Shown here in pieces: positions 7,755 to 18,321 of a stretch of 64,000 nt of DNA. This stretch comes from Nocardia arthritidis. Its GTDB lineage: Bacteria > Actinomycetota > Actinomycetes > Mycobacteriales > Mycobacteriaceae. Numbering within the stretch: position 1 is the stretch's first letter; each line of letters opens with the position of its first letter. The notes beneath the pieces were generated by a model that saw only the letters and a program-made list of their open reading frames with translations, was not told the origin of the DNA and ran no database searches. Both the position numbers and the translations under genes were made by a program. Location of the stretch: contig NZ_CP046172.1 in assembly GCF_011801145.1 (NCBI RefSeq), positions 620,001 through 684,000 on the forward strand. The letters are read 5' to 3'.

Positions 7755-9079
7755 ATACCAGCGATCCGACACCGACCGACGGCGGGGTTGTCTCGAAAGT
7801 CGAACGGCGACTGCCGAATTGGGCGCGTCGTCTGCCGCGCTGGGTATTGATCCTCGCGGGCGTGCTCGTCATCGCGCTGGTGGTGACGGTGGCCTGGGGC
7901 GGTATAACCAATATCGGAAAGTCGAAGATCACGGCGTATTTCCAGAGCACCACCGGCCTGTATCCGGGTGACGACGTCCGGGTGCTCGGGGTGAAGGTCG
8001 GCCGGATCGATTCGATCGAACCGGGCAGCGACAAGGTGCGGGTGGAGCTGACGATCGATCGCGGGATCAGCCTGCCCGCCGACGCCAAGGCCGTAATCAT
8101 CGCGCCCTCACTGGTTTCCGCGCGGTTCATCCAACTCGCGCCCGCATACACCGGCGGGCCGAAGCTGCGCGACGGTGGCGAGATCGGCATCGAGCGCACG
8201 GCGGTGCCGGTGGAGTGGGACGATATCAAGGCCGAATTGTCCAAGCTGGCAACCACATTGGGGCCGGTGGGGGAGGACAAGGAGGGCTCGTTCGGCCGGT
8301 TCGTGAATACCGCGGCCAGTAACCTCGACGGCAACGGCGACAAGTTCCGCCAGACGCTGCACGAGCTTTCGGCCACCCTGAATACGCTCTCGGACGGGCG
8401 GACCGATCTCTTCGGGACGATTCGCAATCTGCAGAAGTTCGTCGACGTGCTGTCCGCGAGCAATGAGCAGATCGTGCAGTTCGGCGGCCGATTGGCGTCG
8501 GTGGCCTCGGTGCTGAACGGGGTGTCGACGGATCTCGGTGCGGGACTGGACAATCTGGATTCCGCGGTGGCCGATGTCAAGCGGTTCCTCGACACCAGCG
8601 GGCCGACGCTCACCGACAGCGTGCGCAAACTGGCCGACGCCACCCAGATCATCGTGGACAAGCGGCCCGAGCTGGAGCGCGTACTGCATTCCGGGCCAAC
8701 GGCTCTGGTGAACTTCTACCAGCTCTACAAGCCCGCGCAGGGCACGCTGACCGGCGCCGTCGCGCTCGGGAACTTCGCGAATCCGGTGAGCTTCCTCTGC
8801 GGTTCGGTGGAGGCGATCGAGGCGAACGAATCGGATAAGAGCGCGCAACTGTGCGCGCAGTACCTGGCGCCGATCCTCAATTCGGTGGCGGTGAACTATC
8901 CACCGCTGCTGCTGAATACGGCGAGCGGCGTGCAGGCCTTTCCGAATCAGCTGGTCTACAGCCCGCCGAGCCTGGCGGACCGGGCGAAGCCGGACCCGCA
9001 GCCCGCGCCGCCCCCGATCACCGTGCCGGACGGCCTTGCCGGACTCGCCCTTCCGGGGCTGCCGGGAGGTGGGCGATGA
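7751..9079 (+). CDS. mce4D: Mce4D, MCE-family sterol transport subunit
   Basis: The 442-residue protein has a cytoplasmic N-terminus of about 33 residues, one membrane helix (WVLILAGVLVIALVVTVAWG) and the MCE domain with STTGLYPGDDVRVLGVKVGRIDSIEPG. A long helical region and a proline-rich C-terminus (PDPQPAPPPITVPDG) follow. Proline-rich tails are common in Mce C/D subunits and may extend into the cell wall. It overlaps mce4C and mce4E by 4 bp each. Confidence 0.92.
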   Translation: MNTSDPTPTDGGVVSKVERRLPNWARRLPRWVLILAGVLVIALVVTVAWGGITNIGKSKITAYFQSTTGLYPGDDVRVLGVKVGRIDSIEPGSDKVRVELTIDRGISLPADAKAVIIAPSLVSARFIQLAPAYTGGPKLRDGGEIGIERTAVPVEWDDIKAELSKLATTLGPVGEDKEGSFGRFVNTAASNLDGNGDKFRQTLHELSATLNTLSDGRTDLFGTIRNLQKFVDVLSASNEQIVQFGGRLASVASVLNGVSTDLGAGLDNLDSAVADVKRFLDTSGPTLTDSVRKLADATQIIVDKRPELERVLHSGPTALVNFYQLYKPAQGTLTGAVALGNFANPVSFLCGSVEAIEANESDKSAQLCAQYLAPILNSVAVNYPPLLLNTASGVQAFPNQLVYSPPSLADRAKPDPQPAPPPITVPDGLAGLALPGLPGGGR

Positions 9080-10308
9080 GAACGTTCGCCACGGTGGCGC
9101 TGGGACTCGCTGTCGCGCTCGGCATTTCGGGCTGCGAGTGGGACGGGCTGAACTCGCTGCCGATGCCCGGTGTGCAGGGCACCGGCGCCGACGCCTATCG
9201 TGTGCGCATTCAGATGCCGAATGTCACGACGCTGACCAGGAATTCGCCGGTGCGGGTGAACGATGTGACGGTCGGGACGGTGTCGAAGATCGAGGTGGAG
9301 GGCTGGCACGCGCTGGTCACCGTCTCGCTCGATCACGATGTGCACCTGCCCGCCAACGCGACCGCCAAGATCGGCCAGACCAGCCTGCTCGGCAGCAATC
9401 ACCTGGAGCTCGCACCGCCGACGGACACCGCGCCGGTGGGCGAACTGCGCGACGGTGATCTGATCCCCCTCGACCGGGCGGGCGACTACCCGACCACCGA
9501 GCAGGTGCTGTCCTCGCTGTCGGTGGTGCTCAACGGTGGCGGTATTTCGCAACTGGAAACCATTACCCGCGAACTGAATTCGGCGTTGTCCGGCCACGAG
9601 ACCCAGATCCGCGACCTGATTCCGCGGCTGAACGAGCTGACGACGACGCTGGACAAACAGACCGGCGACATCATCAACGCGATGAGCGGGCTGGACCGGC
9701 TCACCGGTCAGATCGCACAGCAGCGCGATGTGGTAGCCAAGGCGATCGAGCAGATCCATCCGGCGCTCACCGTGCTCGCCGACCGGCGGGAGAACATCAC
9801 CAGGGCGCTCACCGCGCTCGGCGCGCTGAGCGATGTCACCCAGCGGATCATCGACACCAGCGGTGGCGATCTGAAGGCGAACCTGAAAAGCCTCGCGCCC
9901 GTGCTGCAAACACTCGCCGACACCAACAACAACCTGATCGAGGCGTTGAAGATCGCGTTGACCTTCCCGTTCCCGATGAAGAATCTGGATCACGCGATCA
10001 AGGGCGACTACCTCAACCTGTTCATGACCGTCGATATGACAGGTAAACGGCTGGACAGCAACTGGCTCACCGGAAGCCCGCTCGGCGGCCGGTTCGGTGG
10101 TGTGGAGGGCGCTTTGGGCGCCTTCGCGCCGAGTACCGCGGCACAGGGCGGCAATCCGGCGACCGGACCGCTGCAGCCGCCGGGCACGCCCGCGCCGCCG
10201 ACCCCGACGATCCCCGGGCTGCCGCCGATTCCCGGTCTGCCCGCGATACCGGGGCTGACCGTGCCGCTGCCGGAAAGTGGTGCGCAACAAGGGGGGCCGG
10301 GCCGGTGA
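9076..10308 (+). CDS. mce4E: Mce4E (LprN-like), MCE-family lipoprotein
   Basis: The 410-residue protein has a lipoprotein signal peptide ending LGISGC, with Cys20 as the lipidation site, so it is anchored on the outer face of the membrane, as Mce E subunits are. An MCE domain follows (MPNVTTLTRNSPVRVNDVTV, GQTSLLGSNHLEL), then helices and a proline/glycine-rich C-terminus of repeating PGLP units. The frame is open well upstream of 9076, but only this ATG gives the signal peptide and the ATGA overlap with mce4D. Confidence 0.92.
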   Translation: MRTFATVALGLAVALGISGCEWDGLNSLPMPGVQGTGADAYRVRIQMPNVTTLTRNSPVRVNDVTVGTVSKIEVEGWHALVTVSLDHDVHLPANATAKIGQTSLLGSNHLELAPPTDTAPVGELRDGDLIPLDRAGDYPTTEQVLSSLSVVLNGGGISQLETITRELNSALSGHETQIRDLIPRLNELTTTLDKQTGDIINAMSGLDRLTGQIAQQRDVVAKAIEQIHPALTVLADRRENITRALTALGALSDVTQRIIDTSGGDLKANLKSLAPVLQTLADTNNNLIEALKIALTFPFPMKNLDHAIKGDYLNLFMTVDMTGKRLDSNWLTGSPLGGRFGGVEGALGAFAPSTAAQGGNPATGPLQPPGTPAPPTPTIPGLPPIPGLPAIPGLTVPLPESGAQQGGPGR

Positions 10309-11684
10309 AACTCACCAAATTCGTCCGCGTCCAGCTGACGATCTTCGCTGTGCTCACGGTGATCGGCCTGGTCGTCATGGGCGGTACCTATGTGCAACTG
10401 CCCGCGATGTTCGGCATCGGGCGCTACGCGGTCACGGTGAAGCTCGCCGCGACCGGTGGCCTGTACCCGCATGCGAACGTGGCCTACCGGGGCACGAATG
10501 TCGGTGTGGTGCAAGACGTTGTGCTCACCCCGTCCGGTGTCGACGCGAAGTTGTCCATCGGTAGCGACTACAAGATTCCGTCCGATGTCGACGCCTATGT
10601 GCGCAGCGTCTCCGCGGTGGGTGAGCAGTACGTCGATCTGGTGCCCGCGCCGAATCACAAGGGCGGCAACCTGTCCGACGGCTCGGTCATCCCGGTGGAT
10701 CGCACGAAGCTCCCGCAGGATGTCGGCGCGCTGCTCGATCAGGCCGATCGGATGCTGTCCGCCGTCGCCGACACCCGGCTGCGGCAGCTGATCGACGAGG
10801 CGTTCCGCGCGTTCAACGGGGCGGGTCCCGATCTGCAGCGTTTCATCGACTCGGCATCGCTGCTGGTGCAGGAGGCGAAGAACAATACCGAACCGACCAA
10901 GAAGCTGATCGACGAGATCGGCCCGGTGCTGGACACGCAGACCCGCTCCGATTCGGCGATCCGTTCCTGGACAAAGGATTTGGCGGCGGTCACCGATCAA
11001 CTGCGGGCACACGATCCGTCGCTGCGCGGGATCCTGCGGCAGGGTCCGTCCGCGGCGCAGCGGGTGACCCAGCAGTTCAACGAGCTGCAACCGACGCTGC
11101 CGCTGCTGCTTTCGAACCTGGTCAGCGTCGGGCAGGTCGGTGTGACGTATCACGCCGGGCTGGAACAGATCCTGGTGGTCTACCCGCCGCTGGTCGCGGC
11201 GCTGCTGACGGTGATCCGCGGGCCCATCGAATACGGTGCGCTGGTCGACTTCATGGCCACCTTCGAGGATCCGCCGCCGTGCACCACCGGCTTCCTGCCG
11301 CCGGATCAGCGCCGCTCGCCCGCCGACCTGTCCGAGGTGGACACCCCGCCCGGGCTGTACTGCAAGGTGCCGCAGAACGCGTCGGAGGCGGTGCGCGGCA
11401 TCCGCAACACCCCGTGCATGGAATTTCCCGGACGTCGCGCCCCGACACCCGAGCTGTGCCGCACCGGTTATGTTCCGGAGGGCAACAACCCGCCGATCGG
11501 ACCGCCGCAGCCGGTGACCCCGGAAGGGACCGTCGCGCCCGCGGCCGCGCATCCGTACGATCCGGCGACCGGGACATATATGGGCACCGATGGACGCACC
11601 TACCGACAGGGGGATATCGGACCGGACGGTTCCGGCACGATACCGTCGAGCTGGCAGGCGATGCTCGAAGAGCAGCAACGATGA
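10305..11684 (+). CDS. mce4F: Mce4F, MCE-family sterol transport subunit
   Basis: The 459-residue protein starts with a membrane helix (LTIFAVLTVIGLVVMGGTYVQL), then the MCE domain (AATGGLYPHANVAYRGTNVG, SAVGEQYVDLVPA), a helical domain and a cysteine-containing C-terminal region. The tail contains PYDPATGTYMGTDGRTY, a motif commonly seen at the end of F subunits. It completes the six-subunit set. GTG 10305 overlaps the mce4E stop, and mam4A follows after 21 bp. Confidence 0.92.
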   Translation: MKLTKFVRVQLTIFAVLTVIGLVVMGGTYVQLPAMFGIGRYAVTVKLAATGGLYPHANVAYRGTNVGVVQDVVLTPSGVDAKLSIGSDYKIPSDVDAYVRSVSAVGEQYVDLVPAPNHKGGNLSDGSVIPVDRTKLPQDVGALLDQADRMLSAVADTRLRQLIDEAFRAFNGAGPDLQRFIDSASLLVQEAKNNTEPTKKLIDEIGPVLDTQTRSDSAIRSWTKDLAAVTDQLRAHDPSLRGILRQGPSAAQRVTQQFNELQPTLPLLLSNLVSVGQVGVTYHAGLEQILVVYPPLVAALLTVIRGPIEYGALVDFMATFEDPPPCTTGFLPPDQRRSPADLSEVDTPPGLYCKVPQNASEAVRGIRNTPCMEFPGRRAPTPELCRTGYVPEGNNPPIGPPQPVTPEGTVAPAAAHPYDPATGTYMGTDGRTYRQGDIGPDGSGTIPSSWQAMLEEQQR

Positions 11685-11705
11685 TCGAGCGCAGCGAGGT
11701 ACGGG

Positions 11706-12530
11706 ATGACTGAAACTCAGCGGGTGCGGCGGCGTGCGGTGCGCTCGGCCGGGCCGCCGGCCGAGGAGACCACGGCGCAGGTGGTCATCGAGAAGGCCGG
11801 GGCCGCAACGGCTGTCGCGGCGCACCCGGTGGATTCGGCGCGGGGCGAGCAGCCGCGTGACGCTGCGGCACCCACCACCGATTCCCCGAAATCCGGCCAG
11901 GTCGACCTCGCGAAACCGGGCGCGGATGCCGTCGAAAAGCCCGAGGATGCGCAGGGCGCGGCCCGGCGCTGGCAACCCTTCCGCCGCAAATCCGCCGTGC
12001 CGATCGAAGCGGTCGACAAGTCCGAGGACGCCGCAACGGGTTGGTCGCGCGCCGCGCACGTCGCCTTACTTGCCGCCTGCGCGGTGCTCACCCTGCTGCT
12101 CCTCACCGGGGCGGGCGTATCCGTCTACTTCACCCGGACCGAGGCCAAGGACGAGGCCCGCCGCGCCGAATACGTGCAGACCGCGCGCCAGGCGGTCATC
12201 AACCTGACCACCATCCACGCCGACTCCGCCAAACAGGATATCGATCGCATCCTGTCGGTGGCCTCCGGCGAATTCCGATCCGAATTCGACAAGCGGGTCG
12301 ACCCGTTCGCGAGCATCGTGCAGCAGGCCAAGGTGGTCTCCAACGGCGAGGTCGTCGAGGCCGCGATCGAATCCGAGGACGATGATTCGGCGCGGGTCCT
12401 GGTCGCGGCGAAACAGACGCTGACCAATGCCGGTGACCCCGGCCCGCAGACCAGGAACTACCGGTTCCGGGTCACCGTCACCCGCACCGACGCCGGGTTG
12501 AAGGCATCGAAGGTGGAGTTCGTGGCATGA
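11706..12530 (+). CDS. Mce-associated membrane protein (Mam4A-like)
   Basis: The 274-residue protein has a long disordered, charged, alanine-rich cytoplasmic region (about 1-115), one membrane helix (about 118-142) and an extracytoplasmic alpha+beta domain of about 130 residues. This layout matches the Mce-associated (Mam) proteins found after mce4F in mycobacteria, which help to stabilise the Mce4 complex. It lies 21 bp after mce4F and overlaps the next gene by 4 bp. The long low-complexity N-terminus is typical of nocardial versions. Confidence 0.85.
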   Translation: MTETQRVRRRAVRSAGPPAEETTAQVVIEKAGAATAVAAHPVDSARGEQPRDAAAPTTDSPKSGQVDLAKPGADAVEKPEDAQGAARRWQPFRRKSAVPIEAVDKSEDAATGWSRAAHVALLAACAVLTLLLLTGAGVSVYFTRTEAKDEARRAEYVQTARQAVINLTTIHADSAKQDIDRILSVASGEFRSEFDKRVDPFASIVQQAKVVSNGEVVEAAIESEDDDSARVLVAAKQTLTNAGDPGPQTRNYRFRVTVTRTDAGLKASKVEFVA

Positions 12531-13015
12531 CCGGTTTACGCGGCAGGATTCTGCTCATCACCATGGCGGTCGTCGCGGCCGCCGCACTGGCCGTCGGCGG
12601 GTTCAACGGCTATCGGATCTGGAACAACCACCAGACCGAGCAGGCCCGCAAGGATGCGGTGGCCGCGGCGGGCCGCACGGTCGCCGCGATGTTCACCTAC
12701 GACTACAAGACCGTCGACACGGAATTACCCAAGGCCGCCGACAACCTTTCCGGCACTTTCCGTTCCGACTACACCAAGCTGATCCAGCAGGCGATCATCC
12801 CGGGCGCCAAGGAAAAACAGCTCACCGTGCAGGCCACCACCCAGGCCGGTGGCGTCGTCTCGGCCGGGCCCGACCACGCCGTCGTGCTGCTGTTCCTGAA
12901 TCAGGTGACCACCAGCAAGGATTCACCGCAGGGCACCACCACCGGCAGCCGCGTCCGCGTCACCCTCGACAAGCGGGACAGCCGCTGGCTGGTCGCCCAG
13001 GTCACGCCGGTCTGA
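12527..13015 (+). CDS. Mce-associated membrane protein (Mam4B-like)
   Basis: The 162-residue protein has an N-terminal membrane helix (about 8-30) and a small outer domain resembling that of the preceding gene (AGRTVAAMFTYDYKTVDTELPKA and following). It is the last gene of the mce4 operon. Its last 93 nt are covered on the opposite strand by the 3' end of phoR, with no terminator between the two transcripts, so the operons converge by overlapping. Confidence 0.83.
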   Translation: MTGLRGRILLITMAVVAAAALAVGGFNGYRIWNNHQTEQARKDAVAAAGRTVAAMFTYDYKTVDTELPKAADNLSGTFRSDYTKLIQQAIIPGAKEKQLTVQATTQAGGVVSAGPDHAVVLLFLNQVTTSKDSPQGTTTGSRVRVTLDKRDSRWLVAQVTPV

Positions 13016-14479
13016 GCCCGGGTTCCGCGGCAGTCCGACGACGAAGACCGTGCCCTTACCCAATTCGCTGTACGCGGTGACGCTGCCGCCGTGCGCGTTC
13101 ACCAACGCCTGCACGATCGAAAGGCCAAGTCCCGTACCGCCGCTCGCGCGGGTGCGGGAGGTGTCGGTGCGATAGAACCGTTCGAAGACTCGCTCGGCCT
13201 CGTCCGCGGGCAGGCCGGGCCCGGTGTCGGCGACCTCGAGCAGCACCTGCTCGGCGTGCGGGGTGAGGCGAACGGTGACCGACGCGTCCGGCGGGGTGTG
13301 CGTGAGGGCATTGGTGAGCAGGTTCACCAGCACCTGGCGCAGCCGGGCCTCGTCGCCGAGCACCTCCAAAGTGCCTTCGCCGGAACATATTTCGAGTTCG
13401 ATCCGGCGTTTGGGCGAACCATTGGCCGAGGCCGCGGCGACGGCGCGGGCATTGTGCACCTCGTCGCTGGCCAGCGAGAGCAGATCCACCGGGCCCAGTT
13501 CCAGCGGGCGCTGCGCATCCATCCGGGCCAGCATTAGTAGATCCTCCACGAGCAGGCCCATCCTGCGTGCCTCGCGCTCGATGCGGTCCATGAACGTCGC
13601 CGGATCCTTCGCCGCCCCTTGCCGATACAGCTCGGCGAAGCCGCGGATCGTGGTCAGCGGGGTGCGCAGCTCATGGCTGGCGTCGGCGACGAAGCGGCGC
13701 ATCTTCGCCTCGGATCGGCGGGCCGCCGTCTCCGACGCCTCGGTGGCGGCGAACGCCTGCTGAATCTGGGCGAGCATGCTGTTGAGCGATTGGGACAGCA
13801 GATCGACCTCGGTATTGTTGCCGCGCACCGGAACTCGGCGATGCAGATCGCCCGCGGCGATCGCGGCCGCGGTCTGCTCCACCTGATGCAGCGGGCGCAG
13901 ACTGCGGCGGATCACGAAGTAGGCGATCACCGCGAGCAGCAGCAGCACCAGCGCGCCGACCACCAACTCGAGCCGGATCAGGTTGGCCACCGTCTCCGCG
14001 TTCTTGGTGAGCGGCAGCGCGACCGTCATCGTGCCGTCGGGCGTCGTGGCGTCCAGCACCCGCCACTTGATCGGCGATCCGTCGACCGAGCCGACGGTTA
14101 TCGGATGTCCGACCGGATGATCCGGAAGATTGGGCCGCGCAGGGACATTGAACGCTTCCACACTGCCGACTCGCCCATCGGGCGCGACCAAGCGCACGTA
14201 GAACTGGCTCGACGTGCGGGCACGATCGTTGGGCAGCGCGGGCGGTGTCGGCAGCAATACCCGACGCCTGGGCGCCCACTCCCGCAGCCCTTCGTGCAGA
14301 TCCTGATCGGTGCGATATTGCAGTGAGCGGTGCAGCTCCGAGGTGACCACTCCGCCCGAGATCAACAGTCCGAGCCCAGCGGTGAACACCAGGGTGATGA
14401 CCAGGGTGATGCGCAGCGGAATCGCGGACAGCGCCTCGGATATCGACCGCCGGGCCGCCGCGACCCGCGCCGCGATCAT
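12923..14479 (-). CDS. phoR: Sensor histidine kinase, PhoR-like
   Basis: The 518-residue kinase has two membrane helices (about 22-45 and 168-190) around an extracytoplasmic sensor of about 120 residues, a HAMP linker, and the H-box DASHELRTPLTTIRGF with phospho-acceptor His269. The N-box NLLTNALTHTP, G1 DTGPGLP and G2 GGTGLGLS follow. The region around the H-box (SHELRTPLTTIRGFAELYRQ) looks very like PhoR of M. tuberculosis as I remember it. The ATG overlaps the phoP stop by 4 bp. The last 30 or so residues after VVGLPRN are Gly/Ala-rich and read antisense to the preceding operon; they may be a run-on tail. Confidence 0.85.
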   Translation of the reverse strand: MIAARVAAARRSISEALSAIPLRITLVITLVFTAGLGLLISGGVVTSELHRSLQYRTDQDLHEGLREWAPRRRVLLPTPPALPNDRARTSSQFYVRLVAPDGRVGSVEAFNVPARPNLPDHPVGHPITVGSVDGSPIKWRVLDATTPDGTMTVALPLTKNAETVANLIRLELVVGALVLLLLAVIAYFVIRRSLRPLHQVEQTAAAIAAGDLHRRVPVRGNNTEVDLLSQSLNSMLAQIQQAFAATEASETAARRSEAKMRRFVADASHELRTPLTTIRGFAELYRQGAAKDPATFMDRIEREARRMGLLVEDLLMLARMDAQRPLELGPVDLLSLASDEVHNARAVAAASANGSPKRRIELEICSGEGTLEVLGDEARLRQVLVNLLTNALTHTPPDASVTVRLTPHAEQVLLEVADTGPGLPADEAERVFERFYRTDTSRTRASGGTGLGLSIVQALVNAHGGSVTAYSELGKGTVFVVGLPRNPGSDRRDLGDQPAAVPLVEGDADAAAGGGALR

Positions 14480-15210
14480 TTCCCGGCCGACCGGCGATTC
14501 GGCGCCCGCATCACGTAACCGACGCCGCGCAGCGTGTGAATCAGCCGCTCCTCGCCGGTATCGACCTTCTTGCGCAGATAGGAGACATAGGTTTCGACAA
14601 CACCGACCTCGCCGCCGAAGTCGTAGCGCCACACGTGATCCAGGATGCGCGGTTTGCTCAGCACCGTGCCCGCGTTCACCATGAAGTACCGCAGCAGCGT
14701 GAATTCGGTGGGCGACAACGGAACCGGCTCGCCCGCCTTCCACACCTCGTGGGTGTCGTCGTCCAATTCGATGTCCTCGAACCGGATCCGTGAGGTCTCC
14801 TTGGCCGGCGCGGTATGCCCCGCGCGCCTCAGGACCACGCGTAACCGCGCGACCACCTCCTCGAGGCTGAACGGCTTGGTGATGTAGTCGTCCGCGCCGA
14901 GGGTCAGGCCCGCGACCTTGTCCTGCACCTCGTCCCGCGCGGTCAGGAAGAGTACGGGCGCCTCGATGCCGTCCGCGCGCAGCCTGCGCAGCAGTCCGAA
15001 ACCGTCCATACCGGGCATCATCACGTCGACGATCAGTGCCTGCGGGCGGAAGCTGCGCGCCTTGTCCAGCGCCTGCGCGCCGTCGGCCGCCGTTTCCACC
15101 TCGAAGCCCTGATAGCGCAGGCTCACCGCCAGGAGTTCGACGATCATCGGTTCATCGTCGACGACCAGTACCCGAGCCTCGGGGCCCTGATCCGATGGCG
15201 CACCATTCAT
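14476..15210 (-). CDS. phoP: Response regulator, PhoP-like (OmpR family)
   Basis: The 244-residue protein has a receiver domain with phospho-acceptor Asp62 in VDVMMPGMDG and the conserved Lys in TKPFSLEEVV. A winged-helix DNA-binding domain follows, with LSPTEFTLLRYFMVNAGTVL and YVSYLRKKVDTG. These stretches look almost the same as mycobacterial PhoP as I remember it, so I use the symbol. In mycobacteria PhoP controls envelope lipid genes and pH or stress responses. It is co-transcribed with phoR through an ATGA overlap. A PhoP paralogue cannot be excluded without a tree. Confidence 0.87.
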   Translation of the reverse strand: MNGAPSDQGPEARVLVVDDEPMIVELLAVSLRYQGFEVETAADGAQALDKARSFRPQALIVDVMMPGMDGFGLLRRLRADGIEAPVLFLTARDEVQDKVAGLTLGADDYITKPFSLEEVVARLRVVLRRAGHTAPAKETSRIRFEDIELDDDTHEVWKAGEPVPLSPTEFTLLRYFMVNAGTVLSKPRILDHVWRYDFGGEVGVVETYVSYLRKKVDTGEERLIHTLRGVGYVMRAPNRRSAGK

Positions 15211-15279
15211 GCGTTCAATCGTGCGCTATGGGACTGGGAGCCCGCTGGACCTTCCCTGGGTGATTCCTGTGAAGGACCT

Positions 15280-16839
<1,560 letters not shown>

Positions 16840-16994
16840 TCACGCATCCTTTGCGCGTCGGTTGGTTCCGGCTGTATTCGATTGGCGGCCTTCCCGGACC
16901 CATCGCGTTCACACCGCCTGCGGGCCCGCCCCTCATACCGCGTACTCGATTGGTGCCGACGGCGCCGTTGCCTTCGACCGGGGAGGCAGAGGGG

Positions 16995-17165
16995 CTATTC
17001 GACCCGCGAGTTGGGTCCGATGCCGAGCATCGACAGCAGCATCCGGCATTCGTCGGCGTCCTCGGCGTAGGCCGCGACGACGCGCTGCGCCTGGCGTGCG
17101 GTTTCGTCGGCCAGCGGTTCCAGATCGTCGTCCGCGATGTCGTTCGCGCTGCTCTTCGCGGCCAT
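16995..17165 (-). CDS. Small conserved protein upstream of otsA
   Basis: This 56-residue acidic protein (MAAKSSANDIADDDLEPLAD at the start) ends LLSMLGIGPNSRVE. A strong GGGAGG ribosome site lies about 6 nt before its ATG, and it runs in the same direction as otsA, 155 bp upstream of it. M. tuberculosis also has a small ORF (Rv3489) in this position, which suggests a conserved partner of otsA; the function is unknown. I see no metal-binding or membrane motif, only a predicted helix around residues 18-47. Confidence 0.7.
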   Translation of the reverse strand: MAAKSSANDIADDDLEPLADETARQAQRVVAAYAEDADECRMLLSMLGIGPNSRVE

Positions 17166-17340
17166 CTCGTGTCCTCCCGGTTAAATACGCTCGTGCGTGC
17201 GAATAGTCAATGGTATCTGGCGTGCGACCGGGTGTGCCGCACCCACTTCCCGGTTACCCATCGGCGCAAGGGTGCGATGCGTCGCCGCGGCCGCCCCTAT
17301 ACCGTGGTGCCAGATTCAACTCCACGAAAGGGTCGAAAGT

Positions 17341-18174
17341 ATGCCGCTGGCCACGGTGAACGGAATCGCACTCAACTACCAGGTCAAAGGTGACCGGGCG
17401 AAGGGCACCGATGTCAAGGGCGGCGGCCCGCTTGTGGTCATGATCATGGGGACCGGCAGCCCTGGCCGGGTCTGGGAACTGCACCAGGTGCCCGCCCTGG
17501 TCGCCGCGGGTTACCGGGTTTGCACCTTCGACAACCGCGGCATCGCACCGTCCTATGAGGCGCCCGACGGCATGACCGTCGACGATTTGGCGGCCGACAC
17601 CGCCGCGCTCATCGAAATGCTCGGCGAGGGTCCGGCGCTGGTGGTCGGCCAATCGATGGGTTCGCGGGTGGCGCAGGAGCTGGCGCTGGCCCGGCCCGAT
17701 CTGGTGCGCAAGGCCGTGTTCATGGCCGGGCACGGCAGGCTCGACCAGTTCCAGCAGGTGCTCTCGCTCGGCGAACACGACCTCGACGCCAGCGGCATCA
17801 AGTTGCCGCCCAAGTACGAGGCCGCCGTCACCGCGGTGATGAACCTCTCGCCCGCGACCATGGCCGATTCGAATGCCGCCCGCGACTGGCTGGACCTGTT
17901 CGAATTCACCGGCGGACCGGTCACCCCCGGCATCCGCGCCCAGCGCAGGATGGATCACGACTTCAACCGGTTGCAGGCATACCGCGGCATCAAGGTGCCA
18001 TGTCTGGCAATAGGTTTCGCCGACGACCGGATGATCCCCCCTTATCTGTCCAGGGAGGTTGCCGAGGCCATTCCCGGCGCGCGCTACCTGGAGGTTCCCG
18101 ATGCTGGGCACTTCGGCTACCTGGAGCGTCCCGAGGCGGTAAACAAGATCTTGCTGGACTTTTTCGCCGAATGA
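17341..18174 (+). CDS. Alpha/beta-fold hydrolase
   Basis: The 277-residue hydrolase has an oxyanion region MIMGTGSPGRVW, the nucleophile elbow GQSMGS (Ser105), an acidic residue in FADDRMIPP and the catalytic His in DAGHFGYLERP. The fold resembles bacterial haloperoxidase or esterase-like hydrolases; no substrate can be named. An insert of about 8 residues (KGTDVKGGGP) follows the first strand. I chose ATG 17341 because a purine-rich stretch GAAAGGG precedes it and the family starts there; the upstream open frame gives an unlikely extension. Confidence 0.8.
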   Translation: MPLATVNGIALNYQVKGDRAKGTDVKGGGPLVVMIMGTGSPGRVWELHQVPALVAAGYRVCTFDNRGIAPSYEAPDGMTVDDLAADTAALIEMLGEGPALVVGQSMGSRVAQELALARPDLVRKAVFMAGHGRLDQFQQVLSLGEHDLDASGIKLPPKYEAAVTAVMNLSPATMADSNAARDWLDLFEFTGGPVTPGIRAQRRMDHDFNRLQAYRGIKVPCLAIGFADDRMIPPYLSREVAEAIPGARYLEVPDAGHFGYLERPEAVNKILLDFFAE

Positions 18175-18321
18175 CGCCACCGCACGTCCGAGGTAACCGC
18201 CCATCGGTAACACCGGTCTTGCTAGTGTCGAAACACCGCTCGGGGGTTCAGTCGATCCGCAACAGCGCCGGTCTGAATCCAGAGCATCCCGTACACAGCG
18301 CCAGTATCCAGTGAGGTGAAA

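Noticed and set aside
10008..12059. 683-codon minus-strand open frame opposite mce4E-mce4F
   Set aside because: It covers well-supported genes on the other strand and has shadow-type composition.
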